DNA from: a virus
Direction: 5' to 3' (one strand)
IMG/VR virus record: IMGVR_UViG_3300046499_000163
Span: 1 to 37,864 of that record
Length of the DNA stretch: 37,864 nt
The translations under genes were made by a program, and so were the position numbers. The notes beneath the pieces are model-generated. The model worked only from the letters and a program-made list of their open reading frames with translations. It made no database searches and was not told the origin of the DNA. Positions 20,677-29,762 of this stretch are shown piece after piece; positions within the stretch are counted from its first letter, which is position 1, and each line of letters starts with the position of its first letter.

Positions 20677-21383
20677 CCGCCGTCGATCTGCTCACGCTGG
20701 CGCTGAAGGACATCGGCGCGCTCGGCATCGGCCAGAGCATCGGCCCGGATGACACGGCAGACGGCCTCGCCACACTCAACATGATGTTGGGCGAGTGGCA
20801 GGCCGAACGGCTGAGTGTCTACCACCTCGCGGATACGCCGCTGGTATCTACCGGCGCGCAGTCCTACACCGTGGGCAGCGGCGGCAATTTCAACATCCAG
20901 CGCCCGGTACGCATCGAGGGCGCCTATGCGCGCTTGAATGCCGGCAGCGCCAGCGCGATCGATTACCCGGTGACGCTGCTCGACTCGCGCGAGGACTACG
21001 CCAGGATCGCACTCAAGGGCCTGACCTCGTTCCCTGAGTTCGCCTACTACGACCCGGCGTACCCGCTCGGCAACCTGATCTTCTACCCGGTACCGAACGC
21101 CTCGTTCGAGCTACACATCCTGACGATGGAGGTGCTGCCGCAGTTCGCTGCGCCGGGCGCGGTCATCAACCTGCCGCCGCAGTACCTGTCTGCGATCCGG
21201 TACAACCTCGGCCCGTATCTGGCGCCGTCATACCAGATCGAACCGCTGCCGTCACTGGTGCGTCGCGCGGCGAACGCGAAACGCATCATCAAGAGGATGA
21301 ACACGCAGATCCAGACCATGCAAATGCCGCGCGGGCTGGGCTCCAAGCAGCGGTTCAATATCTACAGCGGGAATTCGTACTGA
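20673..21383 (+). CDS. Tail accessory factor, P22 gp4-like
   Basis: A 236-residue protein starting MTAVDLLTLALKDIGALGIG, followed by ADGLATLNMMLGEWQAERLS. This N-terminal pattern is typical of the P22 gp4-like head-tail connector family that sits under the portal. The middle is strand-rich and the C-terminus basic (RRAANAKRIIKRMNTQIQT). The ATG at 20673 overlaps the HNH stop (ATGA); a start at 20661 would lie inside the HNH gene. P22 gp4 is 166 residues, so this is a longer member. Confidence 0.8.
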   Translation: MTAVDLLTLALKDIGALGIGQSIGPDDTADGLATLNMMLGEWQAERLSVYHLADTPLVSTGAQSYTVGSGGNFNIQRPVRIEGAYARLNAGSASAIDYPVTLLDSREDYARIALKGLTSFPEFAYYDPAYPLGNLIFYPVPNASFELHILTMEVLPQFAAPGAVINLPPQYLSAIRYNLGPYLAPSYQIEPLPSLVRRAANAKRIIKRMNTQIQTMQMPRGLGSKQRFNIYSGNSY

Positions 21384-22804
21384 TGCGAGTTGTTCTCACT
21401 GGCGGCGCTTACTCGGCCCGCAGCCTGACGGCAAACGCTCAGCGTGCGATCAACCTGTACCCGGAAAACAATCCGCAGGACGCCGAGACGCCCGTCACGC
21501 ACTACCCGACGCCAGGGCTGACGCTCGTTTCGACGCCACCGGTGGCCGGCGAATCGCGCTGCATCTACACCGCGACGACAGGCAAGCGGTACGAGGTCGT
21601 GGGCCAGAACGTCTACTACGTGGACTCGGGCAACGCCTACACGCTGCTTGGCACCTTGGCGACGGTCACGGGGCATGTCGTCATGGCTGACAACGGCTTC
21701 GAGGTCTTCATCGTGGACGGGAGCACAGGCGGCTTCACCATCCTGATGAGCACGAATGTCATGTCGGCGGTGACGGACCCAGCCTTCTATGGCGCGGATC
21801 GCGTGGACTTCGTGGATGGCTATTTCATCCTCAACAAGCCGCTTTCGCAGCAGTGGTATATCTCGAAGGCAAACGCGGCCACGTTCGACCCGCTCGATAT
21901 CGCCTCGAAATCCACCTACCCGGACAATCTCGTCACGCTGGCCGTGATGCACCGTGAGGTCTGGCTGTTTGGTGAACTGACGACCGAAGTCTGGTACAAC
22001 ACCGGGGCCTCGGATTTCACGTTCGGCCGCATGCCTGGCGTGTTCATCGAGCACGGCTGTGCGGCGAAGCATTCGGTCGCCAAGCAAGACCTGACGCTGT
22101 TCTGGCTGTCCAAGGACATGCAGGGCCAGGGCATGGTGATGGCCGGCAAAAATTACACGGCCAATCGCATCTCCACGCATGCCATCGAGCAGGAATTCTC
22201 GACCTACGCGCGCATCGATGACGCCATCGGCTACTGCTACCAGCAGGGCGGCCACCCGTTCTACGTGCTGACCTTCCCGACCGCCAACCGGACCTGGTGC
22301 TTCGATATGGCGACCGGCATGTGGCACCAGCGCGCGTATCTGGAGGCGGATGGCACCTTGACCCGACACCGCGGCGCCTGCCACTCGTTCAACGGTGGGC
22401 GCAACCTGGTGGGCGACTATGCGACCGGGCAAGTTTATGCCCTGGACCCGAATGCCTACACGGACAACGGCAATCCGCTGCTGTGCATCCGCGGCTTCCC
22501 GCATATCGGCGCGAACGGCAAGCGCGCGCTCTTCCGCCAGTTCATCGCGGATATGGAGGTCGGGCAGGGCCTGCCGGGCGATACCGCAGAGCCGGAAATC
22601 CGGCTGCGCTGGTCGGATGACCGCGGCTATAGCTGGGGCAACTACGTCACCGACACGCTCGGGAAGGCCGGCAAGTATAACCACGTGATCCAGTTCCAGC
22701 GCCTGGGCTATGCGCGCGACCGCGTGTTTGAGTTGTCGTGGTCGGCCAACGTCAAGACGGCGCTGAACGGTGCGTTCATCGATCTGTCGGCGGCGCGAAC
22801 ATGA
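21383..22804 (+). CDS. Packaged-DNA stabilisation protein, P22 gp10-like
   Basis: A 473-residue protein, nearly the length of P22 gp10 at 472. The beta-rich sequence opens with SARSLTANAQRAINLYPENN and contains HYPTPGLTL, GHVVMADNGFEVFIVDGS and WLFGELTTEVWYNTGASDFT, the family hallmarks. It forms a hexameric ring after gp4 and plugs the portal channel. It starts one base inside the gp4-like stop and ends 4 bases into the next gene. Confidence 0.9.
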   Translation: MRVVLTGGAYSARSLTANAQRAINLYPENNPQDAETPVTHYPTPGLTLVSTPPVAGESRCIYTATTGKRYEVVGQNVYYVDSGNAYTLLGTLATVTGHVVMADNGFEVFIVDGSTGGFTILMSTNVMSAVTDPAFYGADRVDFVDGYFILNKPLSQQWYISKANAATFDPLDIASKSTYPDNLVTLAVMHREVWLFGELTTEVWYNTGASDFTFGRMPGVFIEHGCAAKHSVAKQDLTLFWLSKDMQGQGMVMAGKNYTANRISTHAIEQEFSTYARIDDAIGYCYQQGGHPFYVLTFPTANRTWCFDMATGMWHQRAYLEADGTLTRHRGACHSFNGGRNLVGDYATGQVYALDPNAYTDNGNPLLCIRGFPHIGANGKRALFRQFIADMEVGQGLPGDTAEPEIRLRWSDDRGYSWGNYVTDTLGKAGKYNHVIQFQRLGYARDRVFELSWSANVKTALNGAFIDLSAART

Positions 22805-23583
22805 GCAACAATTTCGCGAACTTCCCCGGCCCGAATGCGCCGGTGCTCGACCCATCCGGGGCGTTGTCGCAGCCGTGGCTGCAGTTCTTCCTGACGCTGT
22901 TTAGCCGCACTGGCGGGGGCGGCAATCCGGCGGATATCCTGACGGTGATCGCCAAGCTTGCCGCCGCACAGGCGCAGATCGACTTTCAATCGGTGCAGAT
23001 GCGCGACCCTGGCGTGCAGGCGGCGCTGCGGGGCATTGATGAGTTGGCGGCGCTGATGCCGGCCCAACCGAACCTGCAGGACCTGTACCGGCGCCTCGAT
23101 GAGCTTGAGGCGAGGTTGCTAGAGCAGCCGCAGCGCGCGGACCCCGCGGCAGTGGCCCCGGTGATGGACGGAGCTGCCGCCATTGGCACGGCGCCGCAGT
23201 ATGCGCGGGCGGATCACGCTCACCCGACCGACGCGAGCCTCGCGCCGCTTGCCTCGCCCACGTTCTCGGGCATCGTCACGGCCCCCAAGTTCCGGACGGC
23301 AACCGGCTCAGCCTCGGCGCCGTCCGGGGCCGCCACCACGGTCTACGCAATCCCCAACGCTGCGCCGTCCGCGTACCTGGTCCACGCGAATATCGGATCA
23401 GTAGGCGACGCGACGAACTACAGCGCGTTTGCCGTTGTCGTGGCAGACGGGGCGAGCGCGAGGATCGCGCTATCGAGCAACGGCGCACTACAGACGATCA
23501 CCCTGTCTGGCCTGAACATCCAGACGACGCAGAGCAGCGGCTCTACGCAAACCGTCAACGCCACAATCACGAAGGTAGGCTAA
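22801..23583 (+). CDS. Tail needle or short fibre protein candidate
   Basis: A 260-residue protein with an N-terminal region (MSNNFANFPGPNAPVLDPSG, then LSQPWLQFFLTLF) typical of phage tail proteins, a coiled coil at about 55-110 (LRGIDELAALMPAQPNLQDL then RLDELEARLLE) and a C-terminal domain with the fibre repeat QYARADHAHPTDASL and a strand-rich end. By order it sits where P22 has gp26, the tail needle. The trimeric coiled-coil architecture fits a needle or short fibre. Homology to gp26 is not visible in sequence. Confidence 0.65.
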   Translation: MSNNFANFPGPNAPVLDPSGALSQPWLQFFLTLFSRTGGGGNPADILTVIAKLAAAQAQIDFQSVQMRDPGVQAALRGIDELAALMPAQPNLQDLYRRLDELEARLLEQPQRADPAAVAPVMDGAAAIGTAPQYARADHAHPTDASLAPLASPTFSGIVTAPKFRTATGSASAPSGAATTVYAIPNAAPSAYLVHANIGSVGDATNYSAFAVVVADGASARIALSSNGALQTITLSGLNIQTTQSSGSTQTVNATITKVG

Positions 23584-23925
23584 ATGGCCATCGCATACGC
23601 TAAGTTCTTCCCACCGACCGTCCTGACGGTATCGCCGGCCACCCTCTATATCGTGCCGGCGCAACCGACCACGAACCTTTTCCGGGGTGGCCGCATTCGC
23701 TTCACGAACACCACAGGCGCAGCGGCCACCGCGACGGCCTACGCCGTGCCCGTGGGTGGCAGCGCTGGCCCTGGCAACGCGTTCGCGAGTGTCGTCACCG
23801 TGCCGGCCAATAGCTACGTGGATGTGGACGTGCCGATCATGGCGGCCGGCGACTTCATCCAGGCGCTGTCCCCCACTGCGACGGCGATCACCGCGCAGCC
23901 GATGGCGGGAGGGGTGTTCTCGTGA
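23584..23925 (+). CDS. Small beta-rich virion protein candidate (113 aa)
   Basis: A 113-residue protein starting MAIAYAKFFPPTVLTVSPAT, with alternating Thr, Val and Ala residues, FTNTTGAAATATAYAVPVGG and a VVTVPANSYVDVDVPIMAAG segment, predicting a small beta-sandwich. It resembles 16028-16336 in size, composition and the short motif F-x-N-T-T-G. The two may be paralogous decoration proteins. No function is known. Confidence 0.6.
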   Translation: MAIAYAKFFPPTVLTVSPATLYIVPAQPTTNLFRGGRIRFTNTTGAAATATAYAVPVGGSAGPGNAFASVVTVPANSYVDVDVPIMAAGDFIQALSPTATAITAQPMAGGVFS

Positions 23926-24401
23926 TTGCGCCCCTTGCCATGACCATGCATGTCAGCTACGGCGCGCCGAAGGGCGCTCGCCCAATGCGCGAGAAGGTGC
24001 TGCGGCTGGAAGAGCGGGTCAACGAGCTACCCCAGGCCGATTGCCCGGTGCGGCATTACTTCGCGCCCGGCATGTACGCGCGCGAGATCACGATTCCCAA
24101 AGGGGCCGTGCTGATCGGCGCCGTTCACAAGACCGAAAACCTCGCCGTGCTCTCTGCCGGCAAGCTGCAGCTCGTGACGGACAGCGGCACCGTGGAGATC
24201 TCCGCGCCGCACACGCTCACGGTCAAGCCGGGCCAGAAGAATGCCGCGCTGGCCCTTGAGGACGCCGTCTGGACGAATTTCTTCCCCACTGATGAGACGG
24301 ATCCGGAAAAGCTCGTGGAGATTCTGACGGAATCCAAGGCGACGGAATTGCTCGGCGGCCCAGACAACAAGCAACTCATTGCCAATCGGCTGAAGGGGTA
24401 A
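23922..24401 (+). CDS. Cupin-like phage protein (159 aa)
   Basis: A 159-residue protein starting at a GTG overlapping the previous stop, with GGGAGG upstream. The core (YFAPGMYAREITIPKGAVLI then HTLTVKPGQKNAALALEDA) has the beta-strand and Pro-Gly turn pattern of small phage cupin-like proteins. Metal-binding His residues of enzymatic cupins are few. By order it lies where P22 has gp14, which is needed for head or ejection-protein assembly, but no sequence link is visible. Confidence 0.6.
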   Translation: MIAPLAMTMHVSYGAPKGARPMREKVLRLEERVNELPQADCPVRHYFAPGMYAREITIPKGAVLIGAVHKTENLAVLSAGKLQLVTDSGTVEISAPHTLTVKPGQKNAALALEDAVWTNFFPTDETDPEKLVEILTESKATELLGGPDNKQLIANRLKG

Positions 24402-24403
24402 CC

Positions 24404-25207
24404 ATGTCTTTCGGAATTACGGCGGCAGTCATAGGCGGCGTCGGCGCCGTTGCCGGGGGGGTCATTAGCGCCAAGGGCGCGCGGGACGCGGCAAATACCC
24501 AGTCCGATTCCGCCAAGTACGCCGCAAACCTACAAGACGCGCAGTGGCAGCAGACGCAGGATAATCTCAAGCCGTATCTTGATTTCGGGTCGTCCGCGAT
24601 CAATCCATTGCGCGCCGCGATGGGCTATGACGCGAACTGGAATGCTGATCCGAACAACATCCTGATGCAGCAATTCGCTGCGCCTACTGCGGAACAGGCT
24701 GCTGCGACGCCAGGGTATCAATTCACGCTCGACCAGGGGCTGAAGGCGACGCAGAACAGCGCGGCGGCGCGCGGGCTCGGCACCTCTGGTGCGGCCATGA
24801 AGGGCGCCGCGAGCTACGCCACCGGCCTCGCGGATTCGACCTACAGCGACGTGTTCAATCGCGCCCTTACCACGTTCAACACGAACTACGGCACCGCGGC
24901 GAATCGCGTGAATCGGCTGTCGTCGCTGGTGGGCAACGGCCAGAACGCCGCAGCGACGAATGGCTCCCTTGGGGCGCAGTCCATGGGGCAAATTGGCGAC
25001 ACGCTGACCAGTGGCGCGAACGCGCGAGCAGCCGGCACGATTGGCGGGGCGAATGCGCTCAGTGGCGCAATGAATGGCCTGGGCAACTCCGCAATGATGT
25101 ACGGCCTCATGCAGAACAATGCGGGCGGCGCGCCGAGCGGAGGCGGGGCGCAATCGTACCCCGTGAACAACTACTACTCCGGCGTGCAAGGCACCCCTCT
25201 TTCGTGA
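24404..25207 (+). CDS. DNA-ejection protein, P22 gp7 position
   Basis: A 267-residue protein with a hydrophobic N-terminal helix (ITAAVIGGVGAVAGGVISAK, residues 5-24), then a Gln/Asn-rich helical stretch and a Gly/Ala/Ser-rich region. This pattern (membrane-active N-terminus, GARDAANTQSDSAKYAANLQ, and ARGLGTSGAAM) is common to phage DNA-transfer proteins. It is probably packaged in the head and ejected into the host envelope with the next two. Order 7-20-16 matches P22. Confidence 0.75.
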   Translation: MSFGITAAVIGGVGAVAGGVISAKGARDAANTQSDSAKYAANLQDAQWQQTQDNLKPYLDFGSSAINPLRAAMGYDANWNADPNNILMQQFAAPTAEQAAATPGYQFTLDQGLKATQNSAAARGLGTSGAAMKGAASYATGLADSTYSDVFNRALTTFNTNYGTAANRVNRLSSLVGNGQNAAATNGSLGAQSMGQIGDTLTSGANARAAGTIGGANALSGAMNGLGNSAMMYGLMQNNAGGAPSGGGAQSYPVNNYYSGVQGTPLS

Positions 25208-25215
25208 GATAGCAC

Positions 25216-26616
25216 ATGCCCCTCGACCCTAGCATCCCCCTCAAAGCGCAGGCGCCGGCCTTCAATCCGTTGCAGCAGGCGTTGCAGGTCGCGCAGTATC
25301 GCTATATGAACGCCAATAGCAACCAACTCCAGCAGAGCATGGCGGCCAATCAGGCGATAGGTCAGATCATCCAGCGCAACACGAAACCGGATGGCACGGT
25401 CGACCTGCAAGGCGTTCAGCGCGACGCGGCGAGCAACCCGGATGCAGCCTATGGCCTGCAAGCGGCGACCGGAACCAACCTGACGCAGCAGGGCCAGCAG
25501 TACAACAATCAGAACAGTCAGACCGTCGCGCAGAACAATGCGCTTTCGCTTCAGCAGAACCAGCAAAAACACCTGACGCAGCAGATCGGGACGCTACTGA
25601 ACAAGCCGGAGCTGTCGCGCGATGATGTCGTGAACATGGCGACGACCTCGGCGAAAACCTACGGGTTGCCGGACAACATCGTTCAGCAGTCGATCGCCAA
25701 TATCCCATCCGACCCAGCGCAACTGAAACCCTATCTGTATAGCAAGCTTGCCGCGCTCGGGGCGCCGGGCGAGCAGGCAACAGCGATGACTCCGGGCGGT
25801 GGCACGATGGATTCCGGCCCGAGCACTGCAATTATCAACATGCGCCCCGCTGCCGGCCAAATCGGCGCTCCGGTCGCAGTCTACAACAAGGGATTCACGC
25901 CGGGGGAGGCGACGACGCCGACGCAGGTCGGAACCGACGCGAGCGGCGCACCGATCTACGGCACCCGACAGCAATTCGCCGACAAGACGGCGGGCGGCGG
26001 GACGGTTACGGGCGTGTCGCCATATCAAACGAGCGCATCGACGGGCGCGGCGCAGTACGAAGCGGGGCTGAACCAGCGGGCGCAAGCAGCGAACGGCAGC
26101 ACGCACTACATGAACGAAGCGCAAGACCTCTTGACGGGCATTCAGTCTGGCGGCGGCGCCACGAAGTGGAAGCAACTCGCGGAGAGGGCGCAGGCAATCG
26201 GCGCCCCGCAATCCGTTGTGGACAAACTCGCGGGCGGCGACTTGGGTGACGTTCAGGCCGCAAGCAAGGTCCTCATGCAAGGCGCAATCCAGCAGATGCA
26301 GGCCAACTTTGCCGGCACTGGCGCGGCGGCGAACGTCGATGCGTTCATGAAGAACAATCCGAATCTCGACGTTGACCCGCGCGGCATGCAGAAGATGATT
26401 GCCTTCATCAACGGCATGAACGCCGTCACCGGAAAGGAGCAGCAGGCATATCGCCAGTTCGTGAACGGCGGCGGCAACCCTGCCGACTTCCCGGCGAAGT
26501 GGAACACCAGCACGACCATGCGCGCATTTACCGGCCAGATTCAGCCGACGAAAACCGGGACGTATAACGGGCGCAAGGTCATCCAATACTCTGACGGCTC
26601 GGTGGACTATCAATGA
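25216..26616 (+). CDS. DNA-ejection protein, P22 gp20 position
   Basis: A 466-residue protein, close to P22 gp20 at 471. It is very rich in Gln, Asn and Ala, especially residues 15-130 (LQQALQVAQYRYMNANSNQL and similar), which suggests long helices that refold on ejection. A central helical region (about 270-400) includes IQQMQANFAGTGAAANVDAF. There is no membrane helix. Membership of the ejection set is inferred from order, composition and coupling to the next gene by a 4-base overlap. Confidence 0.7.
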   Translation: MPLDPSIPLKAQAPAFNPLQQALQVAQYRYMNANSNQLQQSMAANQAIGQIIQRNTKPDGTVDLQGVQRDAASNPDAAYGLQAATGTNLTQQGQQYNNQNSQTVAQNNALSLQQNQQKHLTQQIGTLLNKPELSRDDVVNMATTSAKTYGLPDNIVQQSIANIPSDPAQLKPYLYSKLAALGAPGEQATAMTPGGGTMDSGPSTAIINMRPAAGQIGAPVAVYNKGFTPGEATTPTQVGTDASGAPIYGTRQQFADKTAGGGTVTGVSPYQTSASTGAAQYEAGLNQRAQAANGSTHYMNEAQDLLTGIQSGGGATKWKQLAERAQAIGAPQSVVDKLAGGDLGDVQAASKVLMQGAIQQMQANFAGTGAAANVDAFMKNNPNLDVDPRGMQKMIAFINGMNAVTGKEQQAYRQFVNGGGNPADFPAKWNTSTTMRAFTGQIQPTKTGTYNGRKVIQYSDGSVDYQ

Positions 26617-29234
26617 GCGATGTGAAGGCGTTTATCGATGCGCACCTTCCAGCGGCGCAGGCAGTCGCGCAGAAGATTGGCGTCGACCCAATGATCATCC
26701 TCGGCCAATGGGGGCTTGAAACAGGATGGGGCAAATCGGTTGTTCCTGGCACGAACAACCTCGGCAACATCAAGGGGGCGGGAGTTGCAGCAAAGGACAA
26801 CGCGACTGGCTCGGTCGATCAGTACCGCGCCTATCAGGGCCCGGCTCAGTTCAGCGCCGACTTTAGTAACCTGATCGCCAACCGCTACCCGAACGCAGCC
26901 GGCGCCGGCCCTGACGCGCACGCCTACGGGAATGCGCTGAAGGCTGGCGGATACGCTGAAGATCCGCAGTATGCCGGCAAGATCGCAAACGCTGCGGCAA
27001 CGGTTCGCGCGGCTTCCGGCGTCGATATTGATCCGGCCAAGATCAAATGGGATTCGGCAGCGCCGGCTCCGTCTGGCGCTCCTGCGGTTGGCACCAAGGC
27101 TGGCGATAACGGCATGGTCCCCGGCCCGTCGCTGTCGCCGCAGATCGATGCATCTAAGGTGAAGTGGGACGATACGCCGCCTGCTGCCGCCGCTGCGCCG
27201 GCACCCGCACAGAAGCCTCCGTCACCGCAGCAAGCGCAACGGCATGAAACGATGCCGCTGGACGCCCTCGGCGCCGCCGTGGAGCCGCTGCTGACCGCTG
27301 GTACATCCATCATCGCCGCGCCGGTTGGTGGTGTCGTGCGCCTCGCCTCTGCGGCCCTTGGCAATACCTTCGAGGGCGCAAAGCTGGCGGGGAACAAGAT
27401 CACCGACGCGCTGACCTACCACCCGCAGACGCAGGGCGGCCAGGACGCGCTTTCAGGGCTGGGCGATATGGCGACCAGTGCGAAGAATGCGGTCATGAAC
27501 TCGCCGGTTGGCCCAGCCATCACGGCAGTCGGTGATGCCTACAACAACACATTCGTGAAGGGCCAGAACCCGCTTATGGCCACGATCAATTCGCAGGTGC
27601 CGACCGTCATCGCCAGCGCCGTACCTGTCGGGAAGGCCGCGGGCGCAGCCATGGAGGCGTCGGGCCTGAACAAGCTTCGCGGCGCCATTTCCGGGGGAGC
27701 CGCCCCGGCGCCCGGCAGCATTCCATTCGGCCCGAGCGGGGAACCCCTCACGCCGCGCGGCCAGCCGCTTGGCACAAAGCCGAACTACCGCCCGAACGGG
27801 GATGGGACGTTCCGGGAGGCCCCGCCGGCGCGCTCGGCAGTGCCACCCAACGGCCAGGCCGCGCCCGGCGCATCCGCGCAGCCCGGAGCCTCGGCGCCCC
27901 CGGCCCCCACGTTCGAGGCGCCGGAAATGCCGAAGCCGAAGACCAAGCTCTCTGCCACCGAGCAGCAGGCAAACATCGATGCCATGCGCGAAATCGGCCT
28001 GAATAGCCAGCGACCCAGCGCGATCAGCGGCGACAAGTTCACCGCCGGCCAGGAATACCAGCACTCGAAGTTGGATAGCCCCGTGGGTGAGGTTGTCCGC
28101 GAGCAGTTGCAGCAGGAGCAGGGCGCCATCAAGGGCTATGCGTCCGGCATCGTGAGGGACACTGGCGCCACCGCAGCCAGCCCCGAGGCGGTCGGGCAGA
28201 GCGTGCGCGCGCCACTGCAAGGCCTGTCGGAGCACTACGATACCCAGGTGCGCGGACTATACCAGGCGGCGGACGAGCGGGCTGGCGGCATTGCTGGCGT
28301 CGTCCCGGATGGCTTCGGCCAGCTCATGGGCACCAATTCCATGTTCGCCGGCAAGGCCGAGAACTCGGCGCTGCGCCGCGGCATCAATGCCTACATGCGC
28401 GAGCAGAGCATCGTGGACACCAAGGGCAATATCCAGCCGATTACCGTTCAGCAGGCGGAGGGGATGCGGCAATACCTGAACAGCCAGTGGTCGCCCCAGA
28501 ATTCCGGCCTGATCGGTAAGATAAAAGAATCGCTCGATACGGACGTGGCGAAGGCCGGGGGCGAGGACATCTATGCCCAAGCCCGCGCCCTGCATGCCGA
28601 GCGCAAGAACACGCTGGACAACCCGAAGGGCATCGCCTCCCTGCTGAACGAATCCGGGCCGGACGGCATCAACAAGGCGGTCCCCGACGAGAAGATCGGC
28701 GCCAAGGTCATCACCATGCCGACCGCGCAGTTCGAGCATGTCGTGAACACGCTCAAGGCGCTCCCGGAGGGTCTGGCCCCGCAGGGCGCGCAGGCGCTGG
28801 CCGAGATCAAGGGCGAGTTGGCCAAGAAGATCTATGCGGCCGGCGATAGCGGCGGCACACAGAACGGTCCATCAGCCTGGAATGCCGCCAATGTCACGCG
28901 CGAACTGAACAAGCAGGCGTCGAAGATGGCGCTCGTGTTCAGCCCCGAGGAGATGGCGAAGTTCCAGACGCTGAACCGCGGCGGCCATCTACTGCAAACG
29001 CCATCCGCCTATCCTGGCGCGGCGGTGCAGGGGCACAACCTGCTGCAACGCGGCATGATCTGGGCGCCCCCAGCGATGGGAGGTGCCCTTGGGCATGCGA
29101 TTGCCGGTTATCCGGGGATGGCGCTGGGCACGACTGCGGGCGGTGCGCTATCGGCCAGGATGGCGAAGGCTGCGGACGTGGCGAACGCCAACAAGCTGCG
29201 CGGCATTTTCCAAGACCCGAGGCCGGTCAAGTAA
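26613..29234 (+). CDS. Ejection protein with peptidoglycan-hydrolase domain, P22 gp16 position
   Basis: An 873-residue internal virion protein. Residues 1-130 form a FlgJ-type glucosaminidase/lysozyme-like domain: MIILGQWGLETGWGKSVVPG with catalytic Glu36, then NLGNIKG and a GYAEDPQYAGKI C-terminal element. This would open peptidoglycan for DNA entry. Two copies of a (D)PAKIKWD/ASKVKWD motif near 144 and 181 flank Pro/Ala linkers. The rest is helical and Ala/Gly-rich, with a hydrophobic Gly-rich stretch near the C-terminus (GGALGHAIAGYPGMALGTTA). P22 gp16 is smaller at 609. The last codons overlap the antisense J-protein gene by 8 bases. Confidence 0.8.
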   Translation: MSDVKAFIDAHLPAAQAVAQKIGVDPMIILGQWGLETGWGKSVVPGTNNLGNIKGAGVAAKDNATGSVDQYRAYQGPAQFSADFSNLIANRYPNAAGAGPDAHAYGNALKAGGYAEDPQYAGKIANAAATVRAASGVDIDPAKIKWDSAAPAPSGAPAVGTKAGDNGMVPGPSLSPQIDASKVKWDDTPPAAAAAPAPAQKPPSPQQAQRHETMPLDALGAAVEPLLTAGTSIIAAPVGGVVRLASAALGNTFEGAKLAGNKITDALTYHPQTQGGQDALSGLGDMATSAKNAVMNSPVGPAITAVGDAYNNTFVKGQNPLMATINSQVPTVIASAVPVGKAAGAAMEASGLNKLRGAISGGAAPAPGSIPFGPSGEPLTPRGQPLGTKPNYRPNGDGTFREAPPARSAVPPNGQAAPGASAQPGASAPPAPTFEAPEMPKPKTKLSATEQQANIDAMREIGLNSQRPSAISGDKFTAGQEYQHSKLDSPVGEVVREQLQQEQGAIKGYASGIVRDTGATAASPEAVGQSVRAPLQGLSEHYDTQVRGLYQAADERAGGIAGVVPDGFGQLMGTNSMFAGKAENSALRRGINAYMREQSIVDTKGNIQPITVQQAEGMRQYLNSQWSPQNSGLIGKIKESLDTDVAKAGGEDIYAQARALHAERKNTLDNPKGIASLLNESGPDGINKAVPDEKIGAKVITMPTAQFEHVVNTLKALPEGLAPQGAQALAEIKGELAKKIYAAGDSGGTQNGPSAWNAANVTRELNKQASKMALVFSPEEMAKFQTLNRGGHLLQTPSAYPGAAVQGHNLLQRGMIWAPPAMGGALGHAIAGYPGMALGTTAGGALSARMAKAADVANANKLRGIFQDPRPVK

Positions 29235-29676
29235 TGCCACCAAGGATGCCGCCCGTGAGTAGAGCCCACAGAACACGCTTCTGGCCGCGGCCGAGCTTCC
29301 ATCTGTCGCGTTTCGCCAGCTCGGCCAGAGTCGCATTCACCTTGTCATCATCGATCTCAAAGGCGCGCCGCTTTGGCGCCGGCGGGGCTGCCGGCTTCTC
29401 CGGCTCGGGTGGGCGGTAATCCGGCTGGGGCTGCGGATGCTGGAACGCCCAGCGCATCTCCTCGGCCTCAAGCCATTGGTGATAAGCGCGGCGCTTATCT
29501 GGGTCGGAAAGCTCGGCATAGGCGGTATTGATCATCGCCATGATCTCCGGCGCGCTCTCGTGGTCGTTCTTGTCCGGATGCCATTTCTGTGACAACGCCT
29601 TGTAGGCGGCGCGGATGACCTCTGGCGGCGCGTCGCGCGTGACCATGAGGATCTCGTAGTAGCTGTTGACGTTCAC
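29227..29676 (-). CDS. J-domain (DnaJ-like) protein, antisense in the late operon
   Basis: A 149-residue protein starting at GTG with GGGAG upstream. Residues 5-65 are a J domain with the HPD tripeptide at 33-35 (LSQKWHPDKND) and flanking helices, so it should stimulate an Hsp70 (DnaK) ATPase. A Pro-rich linker (about 80-100) and a basic helix lead to a hydrophobic C-terminal tail (VLWALLTGGILGGIT) that may insert in a membrane. It is the only leftward gene inside the late block, so it needs its own promoter; TACAAT on the minus strand at 29721-29726 is a possible -10 box. P22 has sieA and immI genes in this slot. Confidence 0.85.
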   Translation of the reverse strand: MNVNSYYEILMVTRDAPPEVIRAAYKALSQKWHPDKNDHESAPEIMAMINTAYAELSDPDKRRAYHQWLEAEEMRWAFQHPQPQPDYRPPEPEKPAAPPAPKRRAFEIDDDKVNATLAELAKRDRWKLGRGQKRVLWALLTGGILGGIT

Positions 29677-29696
29677 CGTTTCTCCCGTTTCTTTTG

Positions 29697-29718
29697 CCCC
29701 GCCGCGTGCGGGGTTTTT
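29697..29718 (+). terminator. Terminator 1 before the tailspike
   Basis: CCCCGC, a 5-base loop, GCGGGG and TTTTT. First of two rightward terminators in 55 bases between the ejection genes and tailspike. Confidence 0.9.
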
Positions 29719-29725
29719 CCATTGT

Positions 29726-29749
29726 AGGCCGCCACCGAGCGGCCTTTTT
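29726..29749 (+). terminator. Terminator 2 before the tailspike
   Basis: AGGCCGC, a 6-base loop, GCGGCCT and TTTTT. It stands 8 bases after the first terminator and 14 bases before the tailspike ATG, so the tailspike depends on antiterminated polymerase or on its own signals. Confidence 0.9.
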
Positions 29750-29762
29750 GCTTGGGGTCTCC

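Noticed and set aside
21362-22855. 497-residue leftward ORF
   Set aside because: Full antisense shadow of the gp10-like gene, which has clear family motifs.
25594-26613. 339-residue leftward ORF
   Set aside because: Shadow of the gp20-position gene, with typical Arg/His/Leu bias.
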